Assembly (NCBI GenBank): GCA_017506865.1 | Contig: JAFCMP010000223.1 | Location: 868,001-932,000, forward strand | Direction: 5' to 3' | DNA from: Tribonema minus | Taxonomy: Eukaryota; Sar; Xanthophyceae; Tribonematales; Tribonemataceae | Length of the DNA: 64,000 bases | Part shown: positions 50,068 to 58,436 of the stretch, in pieces | Layout: every line of letters starts with the position of its first letter | Numbering within the stretch: position 1 is the stretch's first letter | The notes under the pieces: generated by a model | The model's database searches: none | What the model was told of the DNA's origin: nothing | The model's input: the letters and a program-made list of their open reading frames with translations, nothing else | Position numbers and translations under genes: made by a program

Positions 50068-50748
50068 ATGGAGCGCATCCTGCACCCCCACTCCCTCGCG
50101 ACGGACCAGCTGCTGCAGCGATTTCGCCCCGTCTACCACTTCGACAAGAGCGAGGGAGTGCGCCTCGCGGACCTGGGAGTATACGCCGCCGAGGGGCGCA
50201 TCGAGGAGCGCAACGCGGTGACCGGAGTGCTCGTGGACATGCCGCAGAAGCGCCTCACACGGGCCGTTTACTTCAGCTTCTTCGGCAAGGACGCAGGGCT
50301 GCCGTGCCTGTGCGGGCTCGCGGGCGTGGGAGGCCACGACCTCGACCTCGAGGCCGTGGCGGTCGATTTCACGGACGACGACCAGGTGGTCGCCGTGGCG
50401 TACCTCCCGCACGGCTCCGCGGAGCACTTCCGAATCACCGACAGGGCCGACCTCAGCGTCGTGCTGGGGGGAAGGCGCAACAGGCCTGAGGTGTACGCAT
50501 CCCGCGGCAAACACGCGCACTACCCTTGCCCCGGCACCGTCGTCCGGGCATTCGGATTCGCCTCCGATCACTGCGACCCGATGCCCGCGGAAGACGTCGC
50601 CATGACGATGGCCACCGATGCGATGGTCAGCGCCAAAAACATCGGGGGGCTGCGACCGGGCCTCTACAGGCGCGCCCTCGATGACATGAGCCAGCTGCCC
50701 GTGCTGCGGCTGGGGCAAGTTAAGACCTGGCGAGCGCACAAGCTGTGA
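50068..50748 (+). CDS. Vps62/DUF946-like protein
   Basis: Starts MERILHPHSLATDQLLQRFR. The product has the signature of the family called vacuolar protein sorting 62-related (DUF946): RPVYHFDKSEGVRLADLG near the start, GVGGHDLDLEAVAVDF in the middle, and RPEVYASRGKHAHYPCPGTV near residue 145, followed by FGFASDHCD. At 226 residues it is shorter than plant and fungal members (often above 500), so only the core is kept. Cellular function of the family is not settled. Acquisition from a host is likely. Confidence 0.75.
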   Translation: MERILHPHSLATDQLLQRFRPVYHFDKSEGVRLADLGVYAAEGRIEERNAVTGVLVDMPQKRLTRAVYFSFFGKDAGLPCLCGLAGVGGHDLDLEAVAVDFTDDDQVVAVAYLPHGSAEHFRITDRADLSVVLGGRRNRPEVYASRGKHAHYPCPGTVVRAFGFASDHCDPMPAEDVAMTMATDAMVSAKNIGGLRPGLYRRALDDMSQLPVLRLGQVKTWRAHKL

Positions 50749-50800
50749 CGCGCATGAGATCCGAAGGAGGAGGTCGAGAGCGATTCGATTCATTCCGGCG

Positions 50801-52624
50801 TCACTCGCACCAGACCAGACACGCGGTGACGGTGCTGGCCGCGGCCGCCGACGTCAGCTTGCACGCCACCGTCATGGACATGCCCGGACTGAGGCGAATG
50901 TCCTGATCGGCGAGGTCGAGATACCGGTCGCCGCTGCTGGCGACAGCGCTGCAGTACCGCATCGTGCCTCCCGACACTGCGGCGGCGGACGAGTCCGCCT
51001 GAGCGCACGACGCGGCCGCGTCCACGTCCGCGAACGACGCGCCCGTCAGCTCCGCCCCTTCGAAAAGCGCAACGATGACGTTGCCTCTGGACCCGTCGGC
51101 CGCCACGTGCAGCGATCGCAGCGCGAGCGACCTGAAGTTCGTGACGGAGCGGAACGTGGATGACGGCGACAGCGTCAGCAGCGGAACGAACTGCCCGGCC
51201 GCCACCGTCCTGCTGGTCTCCGCCGACTGCAGGGCGCCACTCCTCCCGAGAGAGACGCCGTCGGAGTAGGCGGCCATGCTCGCGACGGTGATGACGACAG
51301 CGGATGCGTTGGCGGCGTTCGAGCAGCTGGCCATCATCGGCAGGGAGTCCAGCTGAGGAGAGGGCAGGCCCGCAGCGCCGCCGAACGACAACCGGTGCAT
51401 GACGACGGCCTCCGGCACCGACGACGCGGCGCTCGGGCACAGCGCGAAGGAGGCGCTGCCGTAGCCGGTGCAGTCGTACGCTATCTGAAAGACGTTTCCT
51501 ACCGTCGGATCCAGCACAATGCCGGAGGGACCCGTGCCGTCAATTCTGTCGACCGCGAACGTCGTCGAAGAGATCCACGTGTCCTGCCCCCCGCATCGGA
51601 CCGCGACGCCGAACACCGCTCCGGTGTACCCTACGAACAGGCCCTCCTGCTGCGTGCCCACGCCGCAGATCTGAGTGCTGCCGGGCGTCCCCGCTCCGAA
51701 CGCCACGCTCACGAGAGCCCTCGCCGTCCTGCCGACGCCCGTCGCCGCGTACCGCGTCGTGGTGAGCGACGCGGAGGAGTCTTCGGCGGCTCCGCTCGAC
51801 ACACTCGCACGCCCTTCCCCCGCCGTGACGCTCCCGGCAGCCGCGGCCGCGATGGCGACCTCCCTCTCGTCGATGCCGTACTGAAAAGACGCCTGCACCA
51901 GCGGAGAGGAGGCGCTGAAGGCGGCGAGGCTGGAGTCCGCGGCGGTCCGCACCCTCATCCTGCGGTCCTCGTCCATGCGAACGGGCACGTAGGTGCCGAT
52001 GTCCAGGCGCCCCATGTTGAGATTGCGGGTCAACTGCGACTCCGTGTCGTCTGTCACAGCCGTCTGCCCGTCCACTGCCGTCGTCACCTGAGCGACGGAG
52101 GACCGCAGCTGCAGTGCGAACGACGCCTGCGCCACGGGGCCGTTGGTGTACAGCACCCGCACCCACCTGCCCGGCACCGCGAGGGTCACGGAAGTGCCCG
52201 CGCCAGCGGCAAGCGTGTAGGCGCGCGAGACGTCGCTCTGGGCGGATGTCAGGCCGAACTGGATCTGCATGCCCGTAGTGGCGGAGGCCACGTTGGAGAT
52301 GGCGGACACGACGACCGACGCGTACCTGCTGACGTCCTCCCACAGCCCCGTGTAGACCTCGCCGCCCGCCAAGGGCGAGGAACAATTGTTGTACAGCGAC
52401 AGGCTCATCTGGTCGAACGCTCCCACCACCGGATCCGCGTACGCCGCAACCAGGCTGGTCAGCGTCGACTGCTGAGCCGCTGACAGCGCAGCCGAGAAGG
52501 TGATGGTGACAGTCACGCCGTCCCCGTTGGCCACGGACACGGCGGTGGGGAGAGTCTTGCAGATGTACTCCAGGAACGCGACGGCGTCCAGGACGGACTT
52601 GGTGTGCGTGTAGCCTGTCGCCAT
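50801..52624 (-). CDS. Surface adhesin-like protein A, 607 residues
   Basis: Starts at the ATG at 52624 (MATGYTHTKSVLDAVAFLEY). It is beta-rich and Ser/Ala/Thr/Val-rich. The N-terminal domain has the phrases VTVTITFSAALSAAQQSTLT, WEDVSRYASVVVSAISNVAS and GRWVRVLYTNGPVAQASFAL. A middle lectin- or jelly-roll-like domain has GLFVGYTGAVFGVAVR, DTWISSTTF, DRIDGTGPSGIVLDPTVGNV and YGSASFAL. A C-terminal domain ends TACLVWCE. Two more proteins of this design lie next to it (52708 and 54908). Such tandem receptor-binding-like proteins occur in marine giant viruses and phages. Virion surface attachment is the likely role. Confidence 0.75.
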   Translation of the reverse strand: MATGYTHTKSVLDAVAFLEYICKTLPTAVSVANGDGVTVTITFSAALSAAQQSTLTSLVAAYADPVVGAFDQMSLSLYNNCSSPLAGGEVYTGLWEDVSRYASVVVSAISNVASATTGMQIQFGLTSAQSDVSRAYTLAAGAGTSVTLAVPGRWVRVLYTNGPVAQASFALQLRSSVAQVTTAVDGQTAVTDDTESQLTRNLNMGRLDIGTYVPVRMDEDRRMRVRTAADSSLAAFSASSPLVQASFQYGIDEREVAIAAAAAGSVTAGEGRASVSSGAAEDSSASLTTTRYAATGVGRTARALVSVAFGAGTPGSTQICGVGTQQEGLFVGYTGAVFGVAVRCGGQDTWISSTTFAVDRIDGTGPSGIVLDPTVGNVFQIAYDCTGYGSASFALCPSAASSVPEAVVMHRLSFGGAAGLPSPQLDSLPMMASCSNAANASAVVITVASMAAYSDGVSLGRSGALQSAETSRTVAAGQFVPLLTLSPSSTFRSVTNFRSLALRSLHVAADGSRGNVIVALFEGAELTGASFADVDAAASCAQADSSAAAVSGGTMRYCSAVASSGDRYLDLADQDIRLSPGMSMTVACKLTSAAAASTVTACLVWCE

Positions 52625-52671
52625 CGCAGCTGCGTGCGCGGCCTACGTGCGAGGTGCGTGCGCGTGCTCTC

Positions 52672-52692
52672 CAGCAGCTATAAAATCGCTCC
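52672..52692 (-). promoter_or_regulatory. Weak T-rich promoter-like element
   Basis: Minus strand GAGCGATTTTATAGCTGC, about 55 bases before the ATG at 52624. Confidence 0.3.
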
Positions 52693-52707
52693 GCGTCGCT
52701 GCGTCCC

Positions 52708-54558
52708 TCACTGCGTCTCGCTCCACGTCACCGCGATCGCAGTGAGGTTCGTCCCCGCCGCCTGCATGCTGCACGAGAAGCACAGCTTCGATCCCGGCGA
52801 CATGTAAATGTTGTAGGGCGTCAGGTCCACCGTGTACTGGCCCGTGTTGATGGCGATGCCGTACACTGTCACCCCCGTCGTGTCGGTAACCGTGGCGGCC
52901 GCAGCGACGGAGTAGCTCACGCAAGACGATGCGCCCACGTTCACCATGGTCCCCAGGTTCGTCTGCGTCGGGTTCCTGATGATCATGAGCCACAGGAGGC
53001 GGGTGCCCGCGATGATGGCCACGCTCAGCGACCGCAGCATGACGGTGGACATGTTGGTGACCCCCCCCAGCGTCGCGTTGTTCATGAGCGTGAGGATGGG
53101 CGCCGCAGCGATGGCCGTGATGGATCGGTTGGCGTCCAAGGCGTACATGACCGCGTTCGAGGGCTCCGCCTCCGCGAAGGCGCAGAAGCCGGCCACGTAG
53201 ATGGGAACGGCTGTCGTCGCCGTCGTGTTGGCGGAGATGGCAGTGAGGGGGAACTGGGGATTCAGAACGCCCACGCTGGCGGACGTGTTGGCGAACGACT
53301 CGCGGTGCACCGCGATGAAGTCGTCGAGGCTGATGCTCGGATTCGTTGCCGCCGCCGCCGGGGCCATCACCATGAACGTGGCGCAACCGTACCCCATGCC
53401 TCCGTACGACACGGCATACGTGTTGCCGAACAGCGGATTGAGAGTGACCCCCGAAGGCCCTGTCCCGTCCAGCGCGTCCACGTTCCACGACGCCTGCGGG
53501 ATCCACGCGGTGACAGAGTTGGAACGCACCGCCACTCCGAAAGACGTCCCGTTGAAGCCGAAGAACAGCCCGTTGACGAGGTTGCCGCCCCCCACGACCT
53601 GGGTGTTGCCCGCGATGCCAGCCGTGAACGCCGCCGACGCGATCATGAGGGAGGCCGTGCCCGGAGCGCAAGTGGTGAGGCGGTCCGTCGCCAGACGCGC
53701 GGACGTGTTGATTGCAGCTCCGGAGGCCACCACCGCCCTCGATGCGCTGCTCGTCACCGTCCCCGCTCCGACCAGTGTGGTGATAGTGGAATCGGCGCTC
53801 ACTCCGTAGGTGAAGCTCTCCTGGATGTAGGGGCGGTTGCTGACGGCCTGCTGCCGCTCGAAGTTGCAGGGGACCCGCACGCGCAGCCTGCTCTGCTCGT
53901 CCAGCCGCATGTGAGAGTATCCGTGCGCGTCCGAGTCGTACCGTCCGTGCATCAGAGCGCGGGTCAGAGAGCAGTCGGAATCGTCCGCGACTCGTGCGCT
54001 CGCCTGCACGATGGGAGCCTCCGACCTGCGCGACCACCGGGTGCACAGGGCGAACGACGACTGCGCGGTCGCCCCGTTGGTGTACATCACCCTCACGTAC
54101 CTGCCCGCGATGGCGTTGACCGCCACCAGGGACGTCCCCGCCTCCGCCGTGTACGTCTGCGTGACGTCCGCCTGCGGCGACAGCACCCCGAACTGAACTG
54201 AGAGGCCGTCCGCCGCCGAGGCCGCGTTCGACAGCGCCGACACCCGCACGCTCGAAAATCGAGAGCAGTCTTCCCAGGTCCCCTGGAACGCCGCACTCCC
54301 CGCGAGGGCGGATGATGACGAGTTGAAGGCGGACACGTTGGCGTCCGTCCGGTCCTCCACGACTGCGGGGTCCACGTAGCTCAGCATCTGAGCGTTCAGG
54401 GCGGTCTGCTGCGGCCCCGTCAGCGCCGCTGAGAATCCGAGACGGACTGCGGTCCCGTCGAAGCTGGACGCGACGAGGGAAGGGTACAGAGCGCGCAGGT
54501 ACGCGAACAGCGTGTCCTCGTCGCTCACCGAGCGCACGAACGTGTACGCGGTCGACAT
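52708..54558 (-). CDS. Surface adhesin-like protein B, 616 residues
   Basis: Starts at the ATG at 54558 (MSTAYTFVRSVSDEDTLFAY). It has the same three-part plan as protein A: RLGFSAALTGPQQTALNAQM and WEDCSRFSSVRVSALSNAAS in the N-domain, AGRYVRVMYTNGATAQSSFA, then GLFFGFNGTSFGVAVR, DALDGTGPSGVTLNPLFGNT and YGCATFMV in the middle domain. It ends ALTAIAVTWSETQ-like. By eye it is the most diverged of the three in the N-domain. Downstream of it, protein A follows in the same direction after 83 bases. An A-tract motif (GTAAAATGTACGTTGCC) precedes it. Confidence 0.75.
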   Translation of the reverse strand: MSTAYTFVRSVSDEDTLFAYLRALYPSLVASSFDGTAVRLGFSAALTGPQQTALNAQMLSYVDPAVVEDRTDANVSAFNSSSSALAGSAAFQGTWEDCSRFSSVRVSALSNAASAADGLSVQFGVLSPQADVTQTYTAEAGTSLVAVNAIAGRYVRVMYTNGATAQSSFALCTRWSRRSEAPIVQASARVADDSDCSLTRALMHGRYDSDAHGYSHMRLDEQSRLRVRVPCNFERQQAVSNRPYIQESFTYGVSADSTITTLVGAGTVTSSASRAVVASGAAINTSARLATDRLTTCAPGTASLMIASAAFTAGIAGNTQVVGGGNLVNGLFFGFNGTSFGVAVRSNSVTAWIPQASWNVDALDGTGPSGVTLNPLFGNTYAVSYGGMGYGCATFMVMAPAAAATNPSISLDDFIAVHRESFANTSASVGVLNPQFPLTAISANTTATTAVPIYVAGFCAFAEAEPSNAVMYALDANRSITAIAAAPILTLMNNATLGGVTNMSTVMLRSLSVAIIAGTRLLWLMIIRNPTQTNLGTMVNVGASSCVSYSVAAAATVTDTTGVTVYGIAINTGQYTVDLTPYNIYMSPGSKLCFSCSMQAAGTNLTAIAVTWSETQ

Positions 54559-54574
54559 GACTCGGCTCGTCGGG

Positions 54575-54592
54575 CAACGTACATTTTACGGC
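54575..54592 (-). promoter_or_regulatory. A-tract promoter-like motif
   Basis: Minus strand CCGTAAAATGTACGTTGC, about 18 bases before the ATG at 54558. Confidence 0.5.
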
Positions 54593-54624
54593 TGAACCAC
54601 GTCGCACCGGACGCCGATGCCCCC

Positions 54625-54660
54625 TCAGCACTCCTCGCGGAACGTCAGCGCTGATGCGAC
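54625..54660 (-). pseudogene. Degraded C-terminal end of an adhesin gene
   Basis: The minus-strand reading SALTFREEC followed by a stop matches the exact C-terminus SCALTFREEC-stop of the adhesin at 54908-56737, with the bases GACRTTC and GAGGAGTGCTGA conserved. Upstream of it the frame has no adhesin sequence, so only the last dozen codons survive. It lies between two divergent adhesin genes and is probably a recombination or deletion scar. The rest of the gap 54559-54871 has no gene and lower GC. Confidence 0.6.
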
Positions 54661-54869
54661 CAGCACGCTACCTTCTGCTGGTCCTCGAAGGCGGCGAAGC
54701 TGCGCGGCAGACTTGACCCGCAATCCGCAATTGTACAGTCCACACAACTCTTGCGCCTTCCCAACGCGGTTGTCATCGTAGGTAGTGACACACGCTATCT
54801 TTGGAAAATGTGCATTCCGCGGAAAACATGTTCCGTGAGTGCATTGCGTCACCGAAGGAGTTGAAAATT

Positions 54870-54890
54870 GGTGAAAAAATACACTCTCAT
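54870..54890 (+). promoter_or_regulatory. A-tract promoter-like motif
   Basis: GGTGAAAAAATACACTCTCAT, about 18 bases before the ATG at 54908. Confidence 0.5.
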
Positions 54891-54907
54891 GTCATCCGCC
54901 ACGAGGC

Positions 54908-56737
54908 ATGTCCGCATCCTACTCGAACGCGAAGACGGTGCTGGACTGTGGTGCCCTCCTGTCCTATATCCGGCAAACCTTCCCCACCGCCAGCGCAGCG
55001 AGCAACACTGACGGCGTGAATGTTGTGGTCACGTTCAGCGCCGCGCTGACGGCGCCGCAGCAGGTTACCCTCACATCGCTGATTGCGGCCTATGTCGACC
55101 CGCTTGTGGGTGTCGTCGATGTGACTCAAGTTTCCTTATACAACAGCTCGTCGACAGCACTGGGCGCAAATGCGTTGTTCACGGGGACCTGGGAAGACGT
55201 TTCGAGGTACGCATCCGTGACGGTGAGCGTCCTCTCCAACCAGGCCTCCGCGGCATCAGGGCTGTCCGTGCAGTTTGGCCTCACGAGCCAGGCGTCGGAC
55301 GTGGTGAAGACATTCAGCGTCGCGGCGGCCACTGCGTTCAACACAACTCTCGGTATACCCGGTCGGTACATGAGGGTTGTGTACACGAACGGCGCCACCC
55401 TCCAGGGTAGCCTCTCGCTGCAGACCAAGCTCTCGGTGGCGCAGACCGCCACCATCGCGGACGCCTCCACGACGGTGGATGACACCACCATGGCGCTTCT
55501 GACCAGGAACCTGAATATGGCGAGGCAAGACCGTGGTGCATACGTCTCGGTGAAAGCAGACGAGAGCAGCCTGCTGAAGGTGCGCCAGAGCGGGGACACC
55601 GCGCTCGCGCAGATCCGCAACGCCACCCCCATTTCGCAAGTCCACTTCAATTACAATGTGAACACGGACACCGTGTCCACGACACTGGTCACGTCGGGGA
55701 CCGTGACGTTCGCGACGGGCGCTGCCGCCGTGTCCACCGCGGCTCTCGCGGCGTCCAGCGCCACTGTTGCGACGCGGAGATACGTGAGCTGTGGCGTGGG
55801 GCGTGCGATTCGCGTGGTGCTGTCCTGCGCGTTCACCGCCGGCGCCACGAACAGCACGCAGCTTTGCGGCATTGGTGGCGCCGAGAACGGTCTGTTCTTT
55901 GGCTACAACGGCATCGCCTTCGGCATTCTGGTGCGAAACGCGTCCGTGGACACGTGGATCGCGCAGACGGCGTGGAATGTGGACAGGCTCAACGGCACGG
56001 GCGGCTCTGGCCTGACTGTGGACCCCACCAGGGGTAACCTGTATATTATCACATTGGACGGAACGGGCTTCGGCACCGCCACGTTCAGTCTGGCGTCCAC
56101 CGCCGTCACTGTACCCACCGACTACGTCGTGGCGCACAGGGTTGCGTTCGGCAACGCGGGCACGGCGACGGGGCTGCGCATCACCGGCGGACCCCTGATG
56201 GCCGCCGCCACGAACACGACGAACGCGACCGCACTCACGGTGCGCGTGGCGGGAATGGCAGCCTTCGCGGATGGAATCGGCGACCACGTCGTCGGCAGGA
56301 ACCGCGCGGTGGACGTGGCCAAGACCATCAGCACCATCACAGCGGTGCCGGTGATGACTGTGCTGAACAAAGCATCGTACGCCACGTTCAGCAACCAGTC
56401 CACCATACAGCTGCGCAGCGTCGCCATCGCGTGCGACGGCACCAAGGGCAGTGTGATTCTCCAGCTCGTGGACGGTGCCACCCTCACCAACTCCTCTTAC
56501 GCCGACATTTCCACCAACACGAGCGCCTGCCAGCTCGACACCTCCGCCACGTCCATGACGGGAGGCGCTTCTCTCTTCAGCACGGCCATCAACTGCACCA
56601 GCAGCACCATATTCGACCTGACTCCGTTTGACCTTCGGGTCAGCCCCGGACAGTCGATCACCGTGTCTGCGCGCTGCAGCGCGTCCGGCACCAGCAGTGC
56701 CATTTCGTGCGCTCTGACATTCAGAGAGGAGTGCTGA
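54908..56737 (+). CDS. Surface adhesin-like protein C, 609 residues
   Basis: Starts MSASYSNAKTVLDCGALLSY. It is close to protein A by eye: VVVTFSAALTAPQQVTLTSL, DPLVGVVDVTQVSLYNSSST, WEDVSRYASVTVSVLSNQAS, QFGLTSQASDV and GRYMRVVYTNGATLQGSLSL in the N-domain. GLFFGYNGIAFGILVR, DRLNGTGGSGLTVDPTRGNL and FGTATFSL mark the middle domain. It ends SCALTFREEC. Base composition differs from A and B: third positions are less GC-biased (many AAC, TGT, GTG and ACT/ATT codons). This suggests later acquisition or gene conversion with an outside copy. Confidence 0.75.
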   Translation: MSASYSNAKTVLDCGALLSYIRQTFPTASAASNTDGVNVVVTFSAALTAPQQVTLTSLIAAYVDPLVGVVDVTQVSLYNSSSTALGANALFTGTWEDVSRYASVTVSVLSNQASAASGLSVQFGLTSQASDVVKTFSVAAATAFNTTLGIPGRYMRVVYTNGATLQGSLSLQTKLSVAQTATIADASTTVDDTTMALLTRNLNMARQDRGAYVSVKADESSLLKVRQSGDTALAQIRNATPISQVHFNYNVNTDTVSTTLVTSGTVTFATGAAAVSTAALAASSATVATRRYVSCGVGRAIRVVLSCAFTAGATNSTQLCGIGGAENGLFFGYNGIAFGILVRNASVDTWIAQTAWNVDRLNGTGGSGLTVDPTRGNLYIITLDGTGFGTATFSLASTAVTVPTDYVVAHRVAFGNAGTATGLRITGGPLMAAATNTTNATALTVRVAGMAAFADGIGDHVVGRNRAVDVAKTISTITAVPVMTVLNKASYATFSNQSTIQLRSVAIACDGTKGSVILQLVDGATLTNSSYADISTNTSACQLDTSATSMTGGASLFSTAINCTSSTIFDLTPFDLRVSPGQSITVSARCSASGTSSAISCALTFREEC

Positions 56738-56745
56738 GTGCGCGC

Positions 56746-56766
56746 CCCGGAAATGTACACTCTGAA
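56746..56766 (+). promoter_or_regulatory. A-tract promoter-like motif
   Basis: CCCGGAAATGTACACTCTGA, about 90 bases before the ATG at 56854. The TACACTCTxA end is shared with the motif at 54870. Confidence 0.4.
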
Positions 56767-56853
56767 ACAAAGTGAGGCCACCATGCCTGCCGCGTGCAGC
56801 AAGCCGTGCGGGAGCGCGACCTTTTCTCTCGCTCATCATCGAACGCACCCGGC

Positions 56854-58311
56854 ATGTCCGACAGCGCCGCCGTCGCCGCCAGCACCGCGCCCTGCTCTCT
56901 GGATTTCGGTCTCGGTATCAACAACCTCTTCGCCTCGCCTTTCACCACGGGAGGTGCCACCGCGTCCTGGGCCGACAGGCTCGTCACACTCAAGGCCGGG
57001 CCGTCTGCGGGGAGCGTCGTCGCCATGGAGTCCAGGATGCTCCTGAAACTGAACCATTCAGCCCGTCAGGACACGTGCTACAACGTCCGCTTCGACCCTC
57101 CCGTCGCGGGCAGGGAGTCCTGGGCGGGCCTGGGCACTCCCGCCAGGGGAGCGTGCGTCGGGTACAGGGGGGCGGACTTCGGCATGCTGGTGCAGCGCGA
57201 CGGCTGCCGTGAGTACGCCAAGCTGACGATCGACGACGCGCCGTCCGCGTCCGGACAGATCACCGTTACCTTCGCCGGCAGAAGCGCCTCCATCCCCGTC
57301 GCGCAGGGCATGACGAGAGGCCAGGTCGTCGCCGTCGTCACCTACTCTTCCGCCTGGCGAGAGATCAACGTCATCGCGACGTCGGAGTGCGATCGCATCG
57401 AGCTCCAGACGTTTGAGGCTGCGGCGTATCTAGAAGATCCTCCGTCCGTCGATTTCGGCTCCACTGGCATGACAGGTTTTATCGCCAGGAGCAGAGGGGG
57501 CTGCGACGCAACGGAAGACTTCACGCACTGCGCCTCCTTCAACGGCGGAGGCTACGCCGGCCTCGGTGAGCTCTTCGACCCCCAGCGCTGGATGGTATAC
57601 CGACTGAGATTCGACGCGTGGGGCAGCGGAGGCATCGAGCTCGCTGTGCAGCACCCTCAGTCTCCCGAATTCGTGCTTCTTCACACGTGGAGGCCGGCCG
57701 CCGTCCACGACAGGTTCGACACCTCCGTGCCCTACTGCACCGTGGTCCGCTCTCTCACCACGGCCGACACCGACGCGCCGGACTCGGGTCTCGTTCTGGC
57801 CGGCGGCAGCACCAGCACCGGCATCCCCGCAACTGCCGGGCTGCGGTCGCGATATCACAGACGCTTCGCCAAGGATTCCGTGCCCCTCAGCGCGAACGGC
57901 GAGACCGCACTGGGCGTCCTGTGCAGCCCCGTCATCCAGGAGGGAGGGATCAGGAACACGGGCATCGCCACGGTGTGCGACGTCGCCGTCGTGGTCAGGA
58001 GCCCCGTCGACGTCATCGTCAGCGCCGTCGTGGGGGGCGTCGCGTCCGCGCCGTTTCCGTGCGCTCGCTACATGCCGTGGACCTGCCTGAACGCGGCCGA
58101 CGCCCTCGACACCGTGCTGGTGAACGGGGGGCTCCGGCTGAGCAGCGCCTTCGTGGCGGCCGGCAACACGAACGAAGTGCGGCTGCAGTGCGACCAGATG
58201 TGGATCCTGCCCGGCAGCTGGGTGGCGTTCACCGTCATGCCCGCGCGGGCATCGGACTCCGCCGCTGTGGTGGACACCGCCGCCCTCGGCGTGGTCTGGT
58301 TCGAGACGTGA
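56854..58311 (+). CDS. Diverged surface protein of the adhesin cluster, 485 residues
   Basis: Starts MSDSAAVAASTAPCSLDFGL; the open frame extends further up but without motif support. It is beta-rich with many cysteines. Segments such as CVGYRGADFGMLVQRDGCRE, MVYRLRFDAWGSGGIELAVQ, SPEFVLLHTWRP and DVAVVVRSPVDVIVSAVVGG correspond loosely to the middle and C-terminal parts of proteins A-C. The N-terminal adhesin domain is missing. It lies between protein C and the Cys-rich protein in the same direction. A hairpin follows the stop. Surface role by context. Confidence 0.65.
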   Translation: MSDSAAVAASTAPCSLDFGLGINNLFASPFTTGGATASWADRLVTLKAGPSAGSVVAMESRMLLKLNHSARQDTCYNVRFDPPVAGRESWAGLGTPARGACVGYRGADFGMLVQRDGCREYAKLTIDDAPSASGQITVTFAGRSASIPVAQGMTRGQVVAVVTYSSAWREINVIATSECDRIELQTFEAAAYLEDPPSVDFGSTGMTGFIARSRGGCDATEDFTHCASFNGGGYAGLGELFDPQRWMVYRLRFDAWGSGGIELAVQHPQSPEFVLLHTWRPAAVHDRFDTSVPYCTVVRSLTTADTDAPDSGLVLAGGSTSTGIPATAGLRSRYHRRFAKDSVPLSANGETALGVLCSPVIQEGGIRNTGIATVCDVAVVVRSPVDVIVSAVVGGVASAPFPCARYMPWTCLNAADALDTVLVNGGLRLSSAFVAAGNTNEVRLQCDQMWILPGSWVAFTVMPARASDSAAVVDTAALGVVWFET

Positions 58312-58351
58312 GCCTCGCACCCGCTCTCGCAGACTCCGAGCGATGAGCACA

Positions 58352-58376
58352 CCCCTGGAGCGGAGCGCTCCAGGGG
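58352..58376. terminator. Strong hairpin after the surface gene
   Basis: CCCCTGGAGC, loop GGAGC, GCTCCAGGGG: a perfect 10-base stem, 41 bases after a stop codon. It may end or process transcripts. Confidence 0.55.
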
Positions 58377-58387
58377 GGCGAGGGGGT

Positions 58388-58405
58388 CGACAATTTTGTC
58401 GAGCC
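58388..58405 (+). promoter_or_regulatory. T-rich promoter-like motif
   Basis: TCGACAATTTTGTCGAGCCC, itself partly palindromic (TCGACAA and TTGTCGA), about 35 bases before the ATG at 58437. Confidence 0.45.
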
Positions 58406-58436
58406 CATCGTGACACCAGCCGCGCCCCGACGACAC

